From contig NZ_JQNB01000001.1 of assembly GCF_000745005.1 (NCBI RefSeq), forward strand, positions 1,915,501-1,979,500: a stretch of DNA of 64,000 nt. Direction: 5' to 3'. A program made the position numbers and the translations under genes. This DNA is from Luteibacter sp. 9135. Lineage in GTDB: Bacteria; Pseudomonadota; Gammaproteobacteria; Xanthomonadales; Rhodanobacteraceae. This document shows positions 18,249-27,406 of the stretch, piece by piece. Position 1 is the stretch's first letter; each line of letters starts with the position of its first letter. The notes below the pieces were generated by a model. That model did no database searches, was not told where the DNA came from, and worked only from the letters and a program-made list of their open reading frames with translations.

Positions 18249-18419
18249 TCGGGGTTCCTGTGCGTAGGGGCGGCCGTCGTTGCGGTCGCCTCGGGTTGAC
18301 TCCGTATTCTATCCAAACTTCAAACCGGCGTTTGACGCGCCGCGGGATGGCATACGGCAAAGGTGGCGCGCGGGGGTATCTTTGCGATAATCCGGGGTCA
18401 TGTCCGGAATCGACCTTTA

Positions 18420-19400
18420 ATGACGCCGACCGTCAGCGTGGTGGTGTGCACCTACAACGGATCGGCCTATGTGGAGCAGCAATTCGCCAGCCTGTTGGCC
18501 CAGTCGCGCCTGCCCGACCAGATCGTGATCGCGGACGATGCCTCTTCGGACGGCACGCCCAAGGCCATCGAGCGGTTCGCGGCGCGTTGCCGTGGTCAGG
18601 GCGTGGAGGTCGTGATTCGCCTGCGGCCGGCCAACGTCGGTTTCATCGCCAACTTCGCCGATGCGCTCACGTTGGCGACGGGCGATCTCATATTCCTTTG
18701 CGACCAGGACGATCGGTGGCATGAGGAAAAACTGGCGCGGATGGCCGCGACCCTCGCCGAGGAGCCCGACCTGACCCTGCTGTTCACCGATGCCCGCCTG
18801 GTCGATGCGGCCGGCGCCCCGCTGGGGCAGACATTGTTCGACGCGCTCGAACTGCTTCCGGCCGACTGGCATGCCCTGCGCTCCGGCCGCGCGTTTCCGG
18901 TGCTGCTGCGACGTGCGGTGGTCACCGGGGCGACGACGGCGTTCCGGCAGCCGCTGGTGCGTCGTGCGCTGCCCGTGCCCCCGGGCTGGATCCATGACGA
19001 ATGGCTGGCCACCGTGGCGGCGCTGACCGGGCGCATCCTGCCGCTGTCGTCCCCGTTGATCGATTACCGGCAGCATGGCGGCAACCAGATCGGGATGCGC
19101 AAGCGCACGTGGCGCCAGCGGATCGCCGACCTGTTCCTTCCGCGCAACGCGCTGCTCATCCGGGGGCTGGAGCGCATGGCCGCCCTGGACGAACGTTTCG
19201 CCGAGGACGCGACGATCCCGCTCGCCTCGCGCCAGATGGTCGCCGAGCGCATGCGTCATTTCCGGCGACGCGTGGCGATCGGTTCCCGCCCGCGTTACGC
19301 GCGATGGCCCGACCTGTGGTCGGAATGGCGTGGCGGTGGGTATGGCCGGCACGGCAACGGCCTGTCGTCGGTACTACGCGACGCATTGAGGAAGCATTGA
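18420..19400 (+). CDS. Family 2 glycosyltransferase (first of three tandem)
   Basis: 326 aa. GT2 fold from the start: VSVVVCTYNGSAYVEQQFAS, then IVIADDASSDGTPKAI and LIFLCDQDDRWHEEKLARM (donor DxD region), LLFTDARLVDAAG and a C-terminal block YRQHGGNQIGM. The last block resembles rhamnosyl/galactosyl transferases of O-antigen clusters. The ATG at 18420 follows a stop-rich leader; an in-frame start 57 bases upstream would add residues with no homology to the fold. The next gene starts two bases after its stop. The protein is clearly paralogous to its neighbour, sharing the CDQDD, HSDARLV/FTDARLV and YRQH blocks. Confidence 0.9.
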   Translation: MTPTVSVVVCTYNGSAYVEQQFASLLAQSRLPDQIVIADDASSDGTPKAIERFAARCRGQGVEVVIRLRPANVGFIANFADALTLATGDLIFLCDQDDRWHEEKLARMAATLAEEPDLTLLFTDARLVDAAGAPLGQTLFDALELLPADWHALRSGRAFPVLLRRAVVTGATTAFRQPLVRRALPVPPGWIHDEWLATVAALTGRILPLSSPLIDYRQHGGNQIGMRKRTWRQRIADLFLPRNALLIRGLERMAALDERFAEDATIPLASRQMVAERMRHFRRRVAIGSRPRYARWPDLWSEWRGGGYGRHGNGLSSVLRDALRKH

Positions 19401-19402
19401 CC

Positions 19403-20386
19403 ATGGCGCCTGCCTTGCGTATTTCCGTCGTGCTTTGCACATGCGATGGCCAGGCTTACCTTGCGGAACAGCTCAGTACGCTGCTGACGCAGAGCCGCCT
19501 GCCTGATGAGGTGATCATCGGTGATGACGACTCGACGGACGGCACATGGACCATCGTCCAGGACTTCGCCGTGCTGGCGCGGACGCGGGGTGTCACCGTG
19601 CAGGCGGTACGTCGCCCCCGCCGGCTGGGCTATGTCGCCAACTTCTCCGCTTCGCTGGCGCAGTCCTCGGGCGATCTGGTCTTCCTGTGCGATCAGGACG
19701 ACGCATGGCATCCGGACAAGATCGCCACGCTGGCAGCGCGTTTCCTCGCCGATCCGGCGCTGACCTTCCTGCACAGCGATGCCCGTCTGGTTACCGCGGA
19801 TGGGGCGGACATGGGCTGCGGCCTGTTCGAGGCGCTTGAACTGTCCGCGATCGAACGGGGCCTCATCGACGGCGGCGAAGCGCTGCGTGTCTACCTGCGC
19901 CGGAACATCGCCACGGGGGCTACGGCGGCGTTCCGCCGCGAGTTGTTGGCTCGTGCCTTGCCCGTGCCCTCTGCCTGGGTACACGACGCATGGATCGCTA
20001 CTCTCGCCGCAGCGACGGGCAAGGTCGATTTCATCGACGATCCGCTGATCGACTACCGCCAGCATGACGGCAACCAGATCGGCATGCGGTCCCGTACGTG
20101 GCGCACCCGTCTGGCCGAATTCCGGATGCCGCGTGGGGACGAATTGCGTGCGGCCGTCGCGCGCATCGACGCGCTGGATGAGCGCCTCGATACCGAAGGC
20201 GCCCCCGACGGCGTGCAAAACGACATCGATGCCACGCGACGGCATCTCGAGCGACGCCTGAGCATCGGCACGCGCGCTCCGCTTTTCCGCGTGCCGTCGG
20301 TGGCCTGGGAATGGCTGACCGGCGCCTACACGCGTTTTGCCACGGGCACGCGAACGGCGTTGCGCGACCTGTTGAGGAAGGGATGA
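19403..20386 (+). CDS. Family 2 glycosyltransferase (second of three tandem)
   Basis: 327 aa. ISVVLCTCDGQAYLAEQLST opens the GT2 domain; VIIGDDDSTDGTWTIV, VFLCDQDDAWHPDKIATLA and FLHSDARLVTADG follow, and IDYRQHDGNQIGMRSRTWR is near the C-terminus. It is a close paralogue of the preceding gene along its full length, so it probably arose by local duplication. The ATG at 19403 lies two bases after the upstream stop, and its end overlaps the next gene by four bases (ATGA), giving a tightly coupled three-gene unit. Sugar specificity cannot be read from the sequence. Confidence 0.9.
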   Translation: MAPALRISVVLCTCDGQAYLAEQLSTLLTQSRLPDEVIIGDDDSTDGTWTIVQDFAVLARTRGVTVQAVRRPRRLGYVANFSASLAQSSGDLVFLCDQDDAWHPDKIATLAARFLADPALTFLHSDARLVTADGADMGCGLFEALELSAIERGLIDGGEALRVYLRRNIATGATAAFRRELLARALPVPSAWVHDAWIATLAAATGKVDFIDDPLIDYRQHDGNQIGMRSRTWRTRLAEFRMPRGDELRAAVARIDALDERLDTEGAPDGVQNDIDATRRHLERRLSIGTRAPLFRVPSVAWEWLTGAYTRFATGTRTALRDLLRKG

Positions 20387-21318
20387 TGGTTACGGGGACG
20401 CAGCATGTCGCCATCCTCCTCGCCACCTACAATGGCACCCGCCACCTCGCCGAGCAACTCGACTCCATCGTTGCCCAGACCCATACGGACTGGACGATTC
20501 ACGCCTCCGACGACGGCTCCACCGACGCGACGCTCGCCCTCCTGTTGACCTATCGCGAGCGGCTCGGCGCGGAGCGCATGGTGCTCTGGCAGGGCCCCAG
20601 CGCCGGTTACTCGCGCAACTTCATGTCGATGCTGCATCGCGAAGGCGTAACGGGCGACTACGTGGCGTTCAGCGACCAGGACGACATATGGGATGCGCAC
20701 AAGCTGGAGACCGCGCTTCTCGCGCTCGCCGCGGTGCCGCCGGACAAACCGGCCCTGTACGGGGGCCGTTCGCGACTGATCGACGAGGCGGGCCGGCCAT
20801 TCGGCCTTTCACCCCTGTTCGGCCGTCGTCCGTCGTTCGCCAATGCCCTGGTACAAAGCCTCGCCGGTGGCAACACCATGCTGCTCAACCGTCGCGCGCG
20901 CGACCTGATGTGTCGCGCACCGGCGTCTGCCCGCGTGGTCTCGCACGACTGGTGGGCGTACCTGGTGGTCTCGGGTGCCGGAGGTCGGGTGGTCTACGAC
21001 CGAGAGCCGACGCTGGGTTATCGCCAGCATGCCGATAACATCATCGGTTCGAATGCCGGACTGGGCGCTCGCCTGCGCCGCATGGCCGACATGGTGGGTG
21101 GCCGTCATCGCGAGTGGAACGAAGCCAACGTTGCCCTGCTGTCGAACATGCGCGATGCGCTGGGCGACGACGAACGCGCGCGCTTCGACCATTTCGCACG
21201 GGGCCGCGCCACTTGGTTGCTGCCGCGCCTGTGGCACTTCGCGTGCGCCGGCCTTTACCGACAGACCGCCATCGGCAATGCGGGGCTGCTGCTGGCCGCG
21301 GCGCTGGGCCGGCTGTGA
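20383..21318 (+). CDS. Family 2 glycosyltransferase (third of three tandem)
   Basis: 311 aa from ATGATG overlapping the previous stop. GT2 motifs: VAILLATYNGTRHLAEQLDS, IHASDDGSTDATLALL, VAFSDQDDIWDAHKLETALL, GGNTMLLNRRARDLM, and YRQHADNIIGS. It is more diverged from the other two than they are from each other but keeps the same architecture. The three likely add successive residues of one glycan. The 3' end carries a 9-bp hairpin around the stop codon and faces the ETF:QO gene tail to tail. Confidence 0.9.
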   Translation: MMVTGTQHVAILLATYNGTRHLAEQLDSIVAQTHTDWTIHASDDGSTDATLALLLTYRERLGAERMVLWQGPSAGYSRNFMSMLHREGVTGDYVAFSDQDDIWDAHKLETALLALAAVPPDKPALYGGRSRLIDEAGRPFGLSPLFGRRPSFANALVQSLAGGNTMLLNRRARDLMCRAPASARVVSHDWWAYLVVSGAGGRVVYDREPTLGYRQHADNIIGSNAGLGARLRRMADMVGGRHREWNEANVALLSNMRDALGDDERARFDHFARGRATWLLPRLWHFACAGLYRQTAIGNAGLLLAAALGRL

Positions 21319-21326
21319 GCCGGCCC
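21306..21326. terminator. GC hairpin between convergent genes, terminator-like
   Basis: A perfect 9-bp stem (21306-21314 with 21318-21326) with a 3-base loop spans the stop codon of the third GT2 gene. No T-run follows on either strand, so intrinsic termination is doubtful; it may only protect the transcript end. Confidence 0.4.
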
Positions 21327-21337
21327 TCGCGTGAGCG

Positions 21338-22945
21338 CTACAGGTTCTGGTAGTTCGGGCCCGAGCCGCCTTCGGGCGTGACCCAGGTGATGATCTCGTA
21401 CGGGTCCTTGATGTCGCACGTCTTGCAGTGCACGCAGTTGGCCGAGTTGATCTGCAGGCGACGCCCACCTTCGTCCTGCACCATCTCGTAGACGCCGGCC
21501 GGGCAGAACCGTTCGCACGGGTTGCCGTATTCCGTCGTGCAGCGATCCACACAGATGGAGGTATCCAGCACCTTCAGGTGCACCGGCTGGTCCTCGTCGT
21601 GCTCGGTGGCCGCGAAATACACGCTGGCCAGGCGATCGCGCGGGGGCAAGGTGCGGTCGACATAATCCGTCTTCGGTGCCTCGTACTCGCCCAGCTTCTG
21701 CAGCGCCGACCAGTCGGCGTGGTTCTTCAGTGTCCAGGGCGAACGACCGCCGGTCACGGTTTCCCACGCGGCATTGATCAATCCCCACCACAGCCCCTTG
21801 TTGAAACCGGGCCGGATATTGCGGACCTTCTTCAACTCGCTCATGACGGCGGAATCGCGCAGCTTCGCGTCCCAGCCGGCCGGGCTGAGCGCGTTGCCCA
21901 GGAGATGTTCGGCCGCGAGCATGCCCGAGGCGATCGCCTGGTGCGTGCCCTTGATCTTTGGGACGTTGACCAGTCCTGCGGAGTCCCCGATGAGCACCGC
22001 GCCCGGCATCTCCACCTTCGGCAGCGACTGGAAACCGCCCTCGACGATGGCGCGCGCGCCGGCGGAGACGATGGTGCCGCCGTCGAGCAGGCCCTTCACG
22101 TTCGCGTGGTGCTTGAACTGCTGGAAGGCCTCGAACGGCGAGAACATCGGGTCCGGGTAGTCCAGGCCGGCGACGAAGCCGATCGCCACGCGGTCGTTTT
22201 CCATGTGGTAAAGAAAGCTGCCGCCGTAGGTGTCGTTGGCCAGCGGCCAGCCGGCGGTATGCACCACCTTGCCGGGTTGGCCGCGGCCGGGCGGCAGCTG
22301 CCACAGTTCCTTGATGCCGATGCCGTAGGTCTGCGGGTCGCTGTCCTTGTCCAGGGCGAACTGCCGGATCAACGATTTGGTGATGTGACCGCGGCAGCCT
22401 TCGGCCAGCACGGTGACCTTCGCGCGGATGTCGATGCCCTCGGTGTAGCCGGGCTTGTGCGTGCCGTCGCGCGCCACGCCCATGTCGCCGATACGCACGC
22501 CGTTCACCGCGCCCGCGTCGTCGAACAGGGCCTCGGCGGCGGCATAGCCGGGAAATACGTCCACGCCTAGCGCTTCGGCCTGCGGCGCCAGCCACGCGCA
22601 GAGCGCGCCCAGGCTGACGATCACGTTGCCGTGGTTGTTCATCTGCGGCGGCGTGACCGGAAGTTTCGTGCCGGAGGCGTGGTCGCGCAGCAGCCAGAAT
22701 TCGTCGGTGGTCACCGGCACGCAGATGGGCGGCGGCGCCGTGCGCCAATCCGGCAGCAACCGATCCAGCGGCCCGGTTTCGATCACGGCGCCGGACAGTA
22801 TCTGCGCACCGATCGTCGAGGCTTTTTCGATGACGCAGACCGACGTGTCGGGGTTGAGTTGTTTCGCACGCATCGCGAACGCCAGGCCGGCGGGGCCGGC
22901 CCCGACGACGACGACGTCGTATTCCATGGTCTCGCGGTCGCTCAT
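21338..22945 (-). CDS. Electron transfer flavoprotein-ubiquinone oxidoreductase
   Basis: 535 aa from MSDRETMEYD; the frame is open 24 codons further. The FAD motif is YDVVVVGAGPAGLAFAMRAK, followed by CVIEKASTIGAQILSGAVIE. The C-terminal 4Fe-4S ferredoxin-like part has the cysteines CERFCPAGVYEM and CVHCKTCDIKDPYEIITWV, ending in GGSGPNYQNL as in the family. It passes electrons from EtfAB to ubiquinone at the inner membrane. Placement close to etfBA, but on the other side of three glycosyltransferase genes, suggests those genes were inserted into an older etf neighbourhood. Confidence 0.96.
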   Translation of the reverse strand: MSDRETMEYDVVVVGAGPAGLAFAMRAKQLNPDTSVCVIEKASTIGAQILSGAVIETGPLDRLLPDWRTAPPPICVPVTTDEFWLLRDHASGTKLPVTPPQMNNHGNVIVSLGALCAWLAPQAEALGVDVFPGYAAAEALFDDAGAVNGVRIGDMGVARDGTHKPGYTEGIDIRAKVTVLAEGCRGHITKSLIRQFALDKDSDPQTYGIGIKELWQLPPGRGQPGKVVHTAGWPLANDTYGGSFLYHMENDRVAIGFVAGLDYPDPMFSPFEAFQQFKHHANVKGLLDGGTIVSAGARAIVEGGFQSLPKVEMPGAVLIGDSAGLVNVPKIKGTHQAIASGMLAAEHLLGNALSPAGWDAKLRDSAVMSELKKVRNIRPGFNKGLWWGLINAAWETVTGGRSPWTLKNHADWSALQKLGEYEAPKTDYVDRTLPPRDRLASVYFAATEHDEDQPVHLKVLDTSICVDRCTTEYGNPCERFCPAGVYEMVQDEGGRRLQINSANCVHCKTCDIKDPYEIITWVTPEGGSGPNYQNL

Positions 22946-23105
22946 GGCTGGCTCACTCGAACTCGGCTGGCGGGGTGGCTGACCCATCATTGTCAGGCTT
23001 CGTCGCAAGGGGGGCAAATCGCCGTTTCAAACGTCCTCACGCGATAGGGCCTTGCATGACGTTCACATATCGCGTTCATAATCGTGCCAAGCGCCAGGAG
23101 ATTTC

Positions 23106-24506
23106 ATGAATACGATGCCGCCGGTGGCCGACACCGACATGCGCCGCGCCACGCTGTTGCAAATACTGCATTGGCTGGCTATCGGCAGGGTGCAACCGCA
23201 AGCCCTGTCCGATGTCTACCAGAACGCCATCGAGCGCCTCAATCCGCGCCTGAATGCGTTCGTCGATTACAGCGTCTCGCTGATCCAGGAACAGGCCCTG
23301 GCCGCGGATCGTCGCCGTCGCGACGGCGTCATCGGGCGCCTGGACGGCATCCCTATCGCGATCAAGGACAACTTCGACGTGGCCGGCGTGCCCACACGTG
23401 CCGGCATGCGGCGGCGCAGCGTCGTGCCCGACGAAGATGCGCACGTGGTGGCGCGCCTGCGCGCGTCGGGCGCCGTTCTACTGGGCAAGACCAACATGGA
23501 CGAGGGCGCACTGGGCCTCACCACCAACAATCCCGTGCATGGCGCAACGCACAACCCGCACCGGCTCGGTTACACCGCGGGCGGTTCGTCCGGCGGCGCG
23601 GCGGCGGCCGTGGCCTCGGGCATGGCGGTGGCGGCCATCGGTTCGGACAGCCTCGGCTCCATCCGCGTGCCGGCCAGCTATTGCGGCATCTATGCGCTGA
23701 AGCCGACCCACGGCGAGATATCGGCGCGGGGCTTGGTGCCGGCGGCGCGTCGCCTCGACGCGGTGGGCCTGCTGGCGCGCGGGGTAGACGACCTTACCGT
23801 GCTACTGCAGACGTTGGCCGGCTACGACGCGGACGATCCGCGCTCGCGCCGCCGTCGCGTGGCGTTCTCGCCGCCGGATTGGGAGCCGGGCAACCTGCGC
23901 GCGGGTTTCCTGCCCGACCTGGCTGCCATCGGTGTCGAGCAGGACGTGATCGACGTGTTCGAGGCTGCCCTGGCGCGCCTGCAGGGTGAACTGGGCGAGC
24001 GCCGCCAGGTCGATTTCTCGGACTGGGATTTTGCCCGGACCCGACGGGCGGGCCTGCTGCTGATGGAAGCGGAGATGATCCATACCTTCGCCGCGGAACT
24101 GGCTGACGAGGCCTATCCGGTATCGGCGGGCTTCCGTGACATGGTCGGCTTCGCCACCCGCAAGTCGGCTGCCGACTATGCCGCCGCCGACGGCGTGCTG
24201 GATGCGGCCACCCTGAAGATGCGTCGCCTGTTCGCACAAGTGGACGTGCTGGTGCTACCGACCACGCCACAGGGTGCCTTTCCGCTAGATGGGCCGGTAC
24301 CTGCTTCACAGGCAGACCTGTGTGGCTTTGCCAGCCTGGCGGGCTGCCCGGCGGTCAGTATTCCGATGGGCACGCTGGCCAACGGCATGCCGATCGGCAT
24401 GCAGCTGGTCGGCGCACGTGGCTCGGATCTTCGCCTGCTGGAACTGGCGGCGGTGTGTGCCTCGTCGCTCGATGCGGAGCCCGCCTACCCGGTGGAACCC
24501 GCCTGA
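23106..24506 (+). CDS. Amidase signature family protein
   Basis: 466 aa with AGGAG seven bases before the ATG. The Ser-cisSer-Lys triad is visible: Lys in GIPIAIKDNFDVAG (about residue 83), the Gly/Ser-rich signature YTAGGSSGGAAAAVASGMAV (about 158-177), and the nucleophile region IGSDSLGSIRVPASYCG. The C-terminus (CPAVSIPMGTLANGMPIGMQ) also matches the family. Members hydrolyse amides ranging from simple aliphatic amides to allophanate, and GatA is a relative, but no gatB/C is present here. The substrate is unknown. The stop codon lies within or next to the start of the AlkB-like gene. Confidence 0.88.
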   Translation: MNTMPPVADTDMRRATLLQILHWLAIGRVQPQALSDVYQNAIERLNPRLNAFVDYSVSLIQEQALAADRRRRDGVIGRLDGIPIAIKDNFDVAGVPTRAGMRRRSVVPDEDAHVVARLRASGAVLLGKTNMDEGALGLTTNNPVHGATHNPHRLGYTAGGSSGGAAAAVASGMAVAAIGSDSLGSIRVPASYCGIYALKPTHGEISARGLVPAARRLDAVGLLARGVDDLTVLLQTLAGYDADDPRSRRRRVAFSPPDWEPGNLRAGFLPDLAAIGVEQDVIDVFEAALARLQGELGERRQVDFSDWDFARTRRAGLLLMEAEMIHTFAAELADEAYPVSAGFRDMVGFATRKSAADYAAADGVLDAATLKMRRLFAQVDVLVLPTTPQGAFPLDGPVPASQADLCGFASLAGCPAVSIPMGTLANGMPIGMQLVGARGSDLRLLELAAVCASSLDAEPAYPVEPA

Positions 24507-25114
24507 CCGCCGCGTGGCAACCGGTCGATCTGCCGGGCGCCGAGGTGGATATCGCGCCGGCATGGTTGCCGCGCGACGAAGCGGATGCGCTGCTGGCGTC
24601 GCTGCTCGCCACCTTGCCGTGGGAGGTCCATCGCATCCGCATGTTCGGGCGGCAGGTGGATTCACCTCGCCTGAGTGCGTGGATCGGTGACGCCGACGCC
24701 GCCTATCGTTATTCGGGCACACGCTTCGTACCGCATCCGTGGCTGGCTCCACTGCGCATGTTGCGGGACCGCGTGGCGACCGCATGCGGTACTTCCTTCA
24801 ACAGCGTGCTTGCCAACCTCTACCGTAACGGTGCCGACCGGATGGGCTGGCACAGCGATGACGAGCCGGAGCTCGGCCCCGAGCCGATCATCGCGTCGGT
24901 GAGCCTGGGCGCGCCACGGACGTTTCGTTTTCGCCACACGGCAGGTGGCCCGGCCGTGGCGGTGGAGCTGCCGCACGGCAGCCTGTTGCGCATGGCTGGC
25001 GCAACGCAACGCTTATATAAGCATGAGTTGCCGGCCCGACGGCGCGTGGACGCGCCACGGATCAACCTGACGTTCCGCCAGGTGGCACCGCCTGCTCCAG
25101 GGTCCAGGCGGTGA
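24455..25114 (+). CDS. AlkB-like 2-oxoglutarate/Fe(II) dioxygenase
   Basis: About 200-219 aa. Core AlkB features: Fe ligands HSD in MGWHSDDEPELG, the distal His in LYKHELPA, and the 2-oxoglutarate Arg pair in RINLTFRQV; NLYRNGADRMGWH and SVSLGAPRTFRF agree. The family removes alkyl groups from DNA/RNA bases by oxidation. No ATG precedes the domain at a sensible distance. Candidates are GTG at 24455 (overlapping the amidase end) or CTG at 24503 forming CTGA with the amidase stop. The 3' end overlaps the convergent lipoprotein gene by 53 bases, so one of the two stops sits inside the other gene. Confidence 0.82.
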   Translation: MCLVARCGARLPGGTRLTAAWQPVDLPGAEVDIAPAWLPRDEADALLASLLATLPWEVHRIRMFGRQVDSPRLSAWIGDADAAYRYSGTRFVPHPWLAPLRMLRDRVATACGTSFNSVLANLYRNGADRMGWHSDDEPELGPEPIIASVSLGAPRTFRFRHTAGGPAVAVELPHGSLLRMAGATQRLYKHELPARRRVDAPRINLTFRQVAPPAPGSRR

Positions 25115-25682
25115 TCTGGCGGGCCAGCGTGTCCATCGCCCGACCGAATGCCTCGACCACCTGTGGTACGGCCTTGCCGTCGACCGGCTCGCGTACCTCG
25201 AAGCGGCGCGCGCCGACCATTTGGTGCTTGCGCGTGCCGGCGACGATGGCATCGAAACGGATCACCACGGTCGGCTTGCCGTCGATGTACTCGGTCTGGA
25301 ACGCGGCCAGGCTGCCGTCCAGTTCGTAGTCGGCGCCGAGATTGCCGTCGTCGGTGCCGATGGCGCGCACGCGGCCGGTATCGCGGAAGGCATCGGCAAG
25401 CCGGTCGCGCACGAGGTGCGGCACGCTGTCGGCCCAGCGCGCGCCGGCATAGACGCTGATGGTATTGGCTTCGGGCACCACGGCGATGCGTGCGCTGTCG
25501 AGCGCGCGCGGTGCGGTGGGGGTGGCGATGCGCAACGTCCAGGTCACGCTCGTCGTGGTCGCCGGACGCGCCGCCGGTGCCGCGGGCAGCAGGTAGACAC
25601 GGGGCGATTCGGCCTTGGGCAGGATCGAGCAGCCGGCCAGCAAGGCAAGGCATAGCGGAACGGCGAAGCGGGCCAGTCTCAT
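25062..25682 (-). CDS. ABC-type transport auxiliary lipoprotein (PqiC/MlaC-position)
   Basis: 206 aa. The N-terminus is a lipoprotein signal peptide with lipobox LLAGC (Cys about residue 18), so the mature protein is probably anchored in the outer membrane. The body (SPRVYLLPAAP, RIAVVPEANTISVYAGARWA, DLVRDRLADAFRDTG-like block, YELDGSLAAFQTEY) fits the ABC-type transport auxiliary lipoprotein family, which is found with MCE operons such as pqiABC. It overlaps the MCE gene start by four bases and is the last gene of the operon. It likely forms the outer-membrane end of a lipid transport path. Confidence 0.85.
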   Translation of the reverse strand: MRLARFAVPLCLALLAGCSILPKAESPRVYLLPAAPAARPATTTSVTWTLRIATPTAPRALDSARIAVVPEANTISVYAGARWADSVPHLVRDRLADAFRDTGRVRAIGTDDGNLGADYELDGSLAAFQTEYIDGKPTVVIRFDAIVAGTRKHQMVGARRFEVREPVDGKAVPQVVEAFGRAMDTLARQITAWTLEQAVPPGGTSG

Positions 25683-26617
25683 GGCGTGAACTCCCTGGTC
25701 TTCTCGCGGCCGAGCAGGTAGCCGCTGGGGTTTTCGTCGAGGCGCCGGGTGATCGACCGCAGCGAGCCCAAGGTGTCGCGCAGCTCGTGCAGTGTGGGTG
25801 CCAGATCGCCCAGGCTGGCGGCACCGCCGTTGATCGCGTCGGCATTGTCGTTGAGCAGGCGATCGACCGATGCCGTGGCGCGTTCCAGCGACGCCATCGC
25901 CCGCTGCGCGCTTTCCAGCGTGGCCTTGCCTTGCGTATCGATCAGGCCGTTGGCGTTGTGTACCAGGGCGCGACTCTCCGCCAGCGTGTCGTCGGCCTGT
26001 CGGGTCACGGTCACCAGTTGCCTGATCAGCATGCGGATGTCCTCGCGCTCGTCGGCGATCACGGCCGTGGTCTTGTCGAGATGGTCGAGCGTGTTCTGCA
26101 CCCGCTGCACGTTATCTTTCGACAGCAGTTCGTTGGCCTTCGCGGCGGCCTGGCTGATGTTGGTCATCAGGTCTTCGCCATTGGCCAGCAAGCGTGCGAA
26201 CGGCGATGGGTCGGCGACGATCACCGGCACCTGGCCGTCATGCCCCACCATCAGCGGGCTACCCGGCGAGCCGCCGGACAACTGGATGATGGCGACGCCG
26301 GTGACACCGGTGAGGGCAAGCTTGGCGTGGGTATCCTTGCGCAGCGGCGTGTCGCCGGAAAGGCGCACACGGGCCAGCACACGACGCGGGTCTTCGGGGT
26401 CCAGCCGCAGCTGGGTGACGTCGCCCAGCCGGATGCCGTTGTACTGCACGGTGCCGCCCTTCGACAGGCCGGTCACGGCTTCGTTGAAAACGATGTCGTA
26501 GTAGTTCCATTCCTGGTCGGAATGCGCCCTGGCCAGCCACACGCCGAAGGCCAGGCCGAAGAGGACGACCAGGACCGCGAACAGTCCGATCAGTACGTGG
26601 TGGGCACGGGTTTCCAT
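25679..26617 (-). CDS. mlaD: MCE-domain phospholipid transport protein MlaD
   Basis: 312 aa with one N-terminal transmembrane segment (VLIGLFAVLVVLFGLAFGVW). The MCE domain spans about residues 38-130 (YYDIVFNEAVTGLSKGGTVQ, YNGIRLGDVTQLRLDP, GVTGVAIIQLSGG), followed by a long helical tail with coiled-coil character (about 140-300). MCE proteins form hexameric rings in the periplasm that shuttle lipids between membranes. A good ribosome site (AAGGAA) precedes the ATG, three bases after the mlaF stop. The tail makes it longer than the ~180-residue E. coli MlaD, a form common outside the enterobacteria. Confidence 0.92.
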   Translation of the reverse strand: METRAHHVLIGLFAVLVVLFGLAFGVWLARAHSDQEWNYYDIVFNEAVTGLSKGGTVQYNGIRLGDVTQLRLDPEDPRRVLARVRLSGDTPLRKDTHAKLALTGVTGVAIIQLSGGSPGSPLMVGHDGQVPVIVADPSPFARLLANGEDLMTNISQAAAKANELLSKDNVQRVQNTLDHLDKTTAVIADEREDIRMLIRQLVTVTRQADDTLAESRALVHNANGLIDTQGKATLESAQRAMASLERATASVDRLLNDNADAINGGAASLGDLAPTLHELRDTLGSLRSITRRLDENPSGYLLGREKTREFTP

Positions 26618-26620
26618 GGT

Positions 26621-27406
26621 TCATTCCTTGCCGCGGTGGGCGGCGAGCGTGGCGGCATGGCCGCGCGGTCCGTTGAAGTACGCCTGCACCCAGGCATCGT
26701 CGGTACGCGCGACCTCGTCGATGGGCGCGGCGGCCAGCACGCGCCGTTGCGACAGCACGGCAACGCGGTCGCATGTGGAATACAACGTATCCAGATCGTG
26801 GGTCACCAGGAACACCGTCAACCCCAGCGCATCCCGCAGGGTGACGATCAGGCTGTCGAACGCGGCCGCGCTGATCGGGTCCAGCCCGGCGGTGGGTTCG
26901 TCGAGGAAGAGGATCTCCGGGTCGAGCGCCAGCGCACGTGCCAGGGCAGCGCGCTTGATCATGCCGCCGGACAGCTGCGAGGGGTACTTGCGCCCTGCGT
27001 CCGCGGGCAGGCCGGATAGCGCCAGCTTCACGCCGGCAAGCCGTTGCGCGTCGCCGCGCGCCAGGCCGGCATGTTCGATCAGGGGCAGCGCGATATTCTC
27101 GGCCACGGTCAGCGACGAGAACAGGGCGCCGCTCTGGAACAGCACGCCGAAGCGACGCTCCACGCGCGAGCGTTGTTCGTCGGGCAACGCCAGCAGGTTT
27201 TCGCCGAAGACGCGTACCTCGCCGGCCACCGGTCGCACCAGTCCGACGATGGTGCGCAGCAGTACCGACTTGCCGGTGCCCGAGCCACCCACGATGCCGA
27301 TGATTTCGCCGCGGTAGACATCGAGGTCCAGGTCCTCGTGGACGGTCTGCGCACCGAAGCGGTTAACCAGTCCGCGCACGGCGATCACGGTCTCCTTGGC
27401 GCTCAC
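26621..27406 (-). CDS. mlaF: Phospholipid ABC transporter ATP-binding protein MlaF
   Basis: 261 aa. Start is a GTG at 27406, overlapping the MlaE stop (GTGA) and preceded by GGAG; the open frame extends much further but only as a shadow of mlaE. Walker A GIVGGSGTGKSVLLRTI, signature YPSQLSGGMIKRAALARALA, Walker B EILFLDEPTAGLDP and H-loop LVTHDLDTLY are all intact. It powers the MlaE permease. The C-terminal end (GPRGHAATLA) is typical of MlaF-type ATPases. Confidence 0.95.
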   Translation of the reverse strand: MSAKETVIAVRGLVNRFGAQTVHEDLDLDVYRGEIIGIVGGSGTGKSVLLRTIVGLVRPVAGEVRVFGENLLALPDEQRSRVERRFGVLFQSGALFSSLTVAENIALPLIEHAGLARGDAQRLAGVKLALSGLPADAGRKYPSQLSGGMIKRAALARALALDPEILFLDEPTAGLDPISAAAFDSLIVTLRDALGLTVFLVTHDLDTLYSTCDRVAVLSQRRVLAAAPIDEVARTDDAWVQAYFNGPRGHAATLAAHRGKE

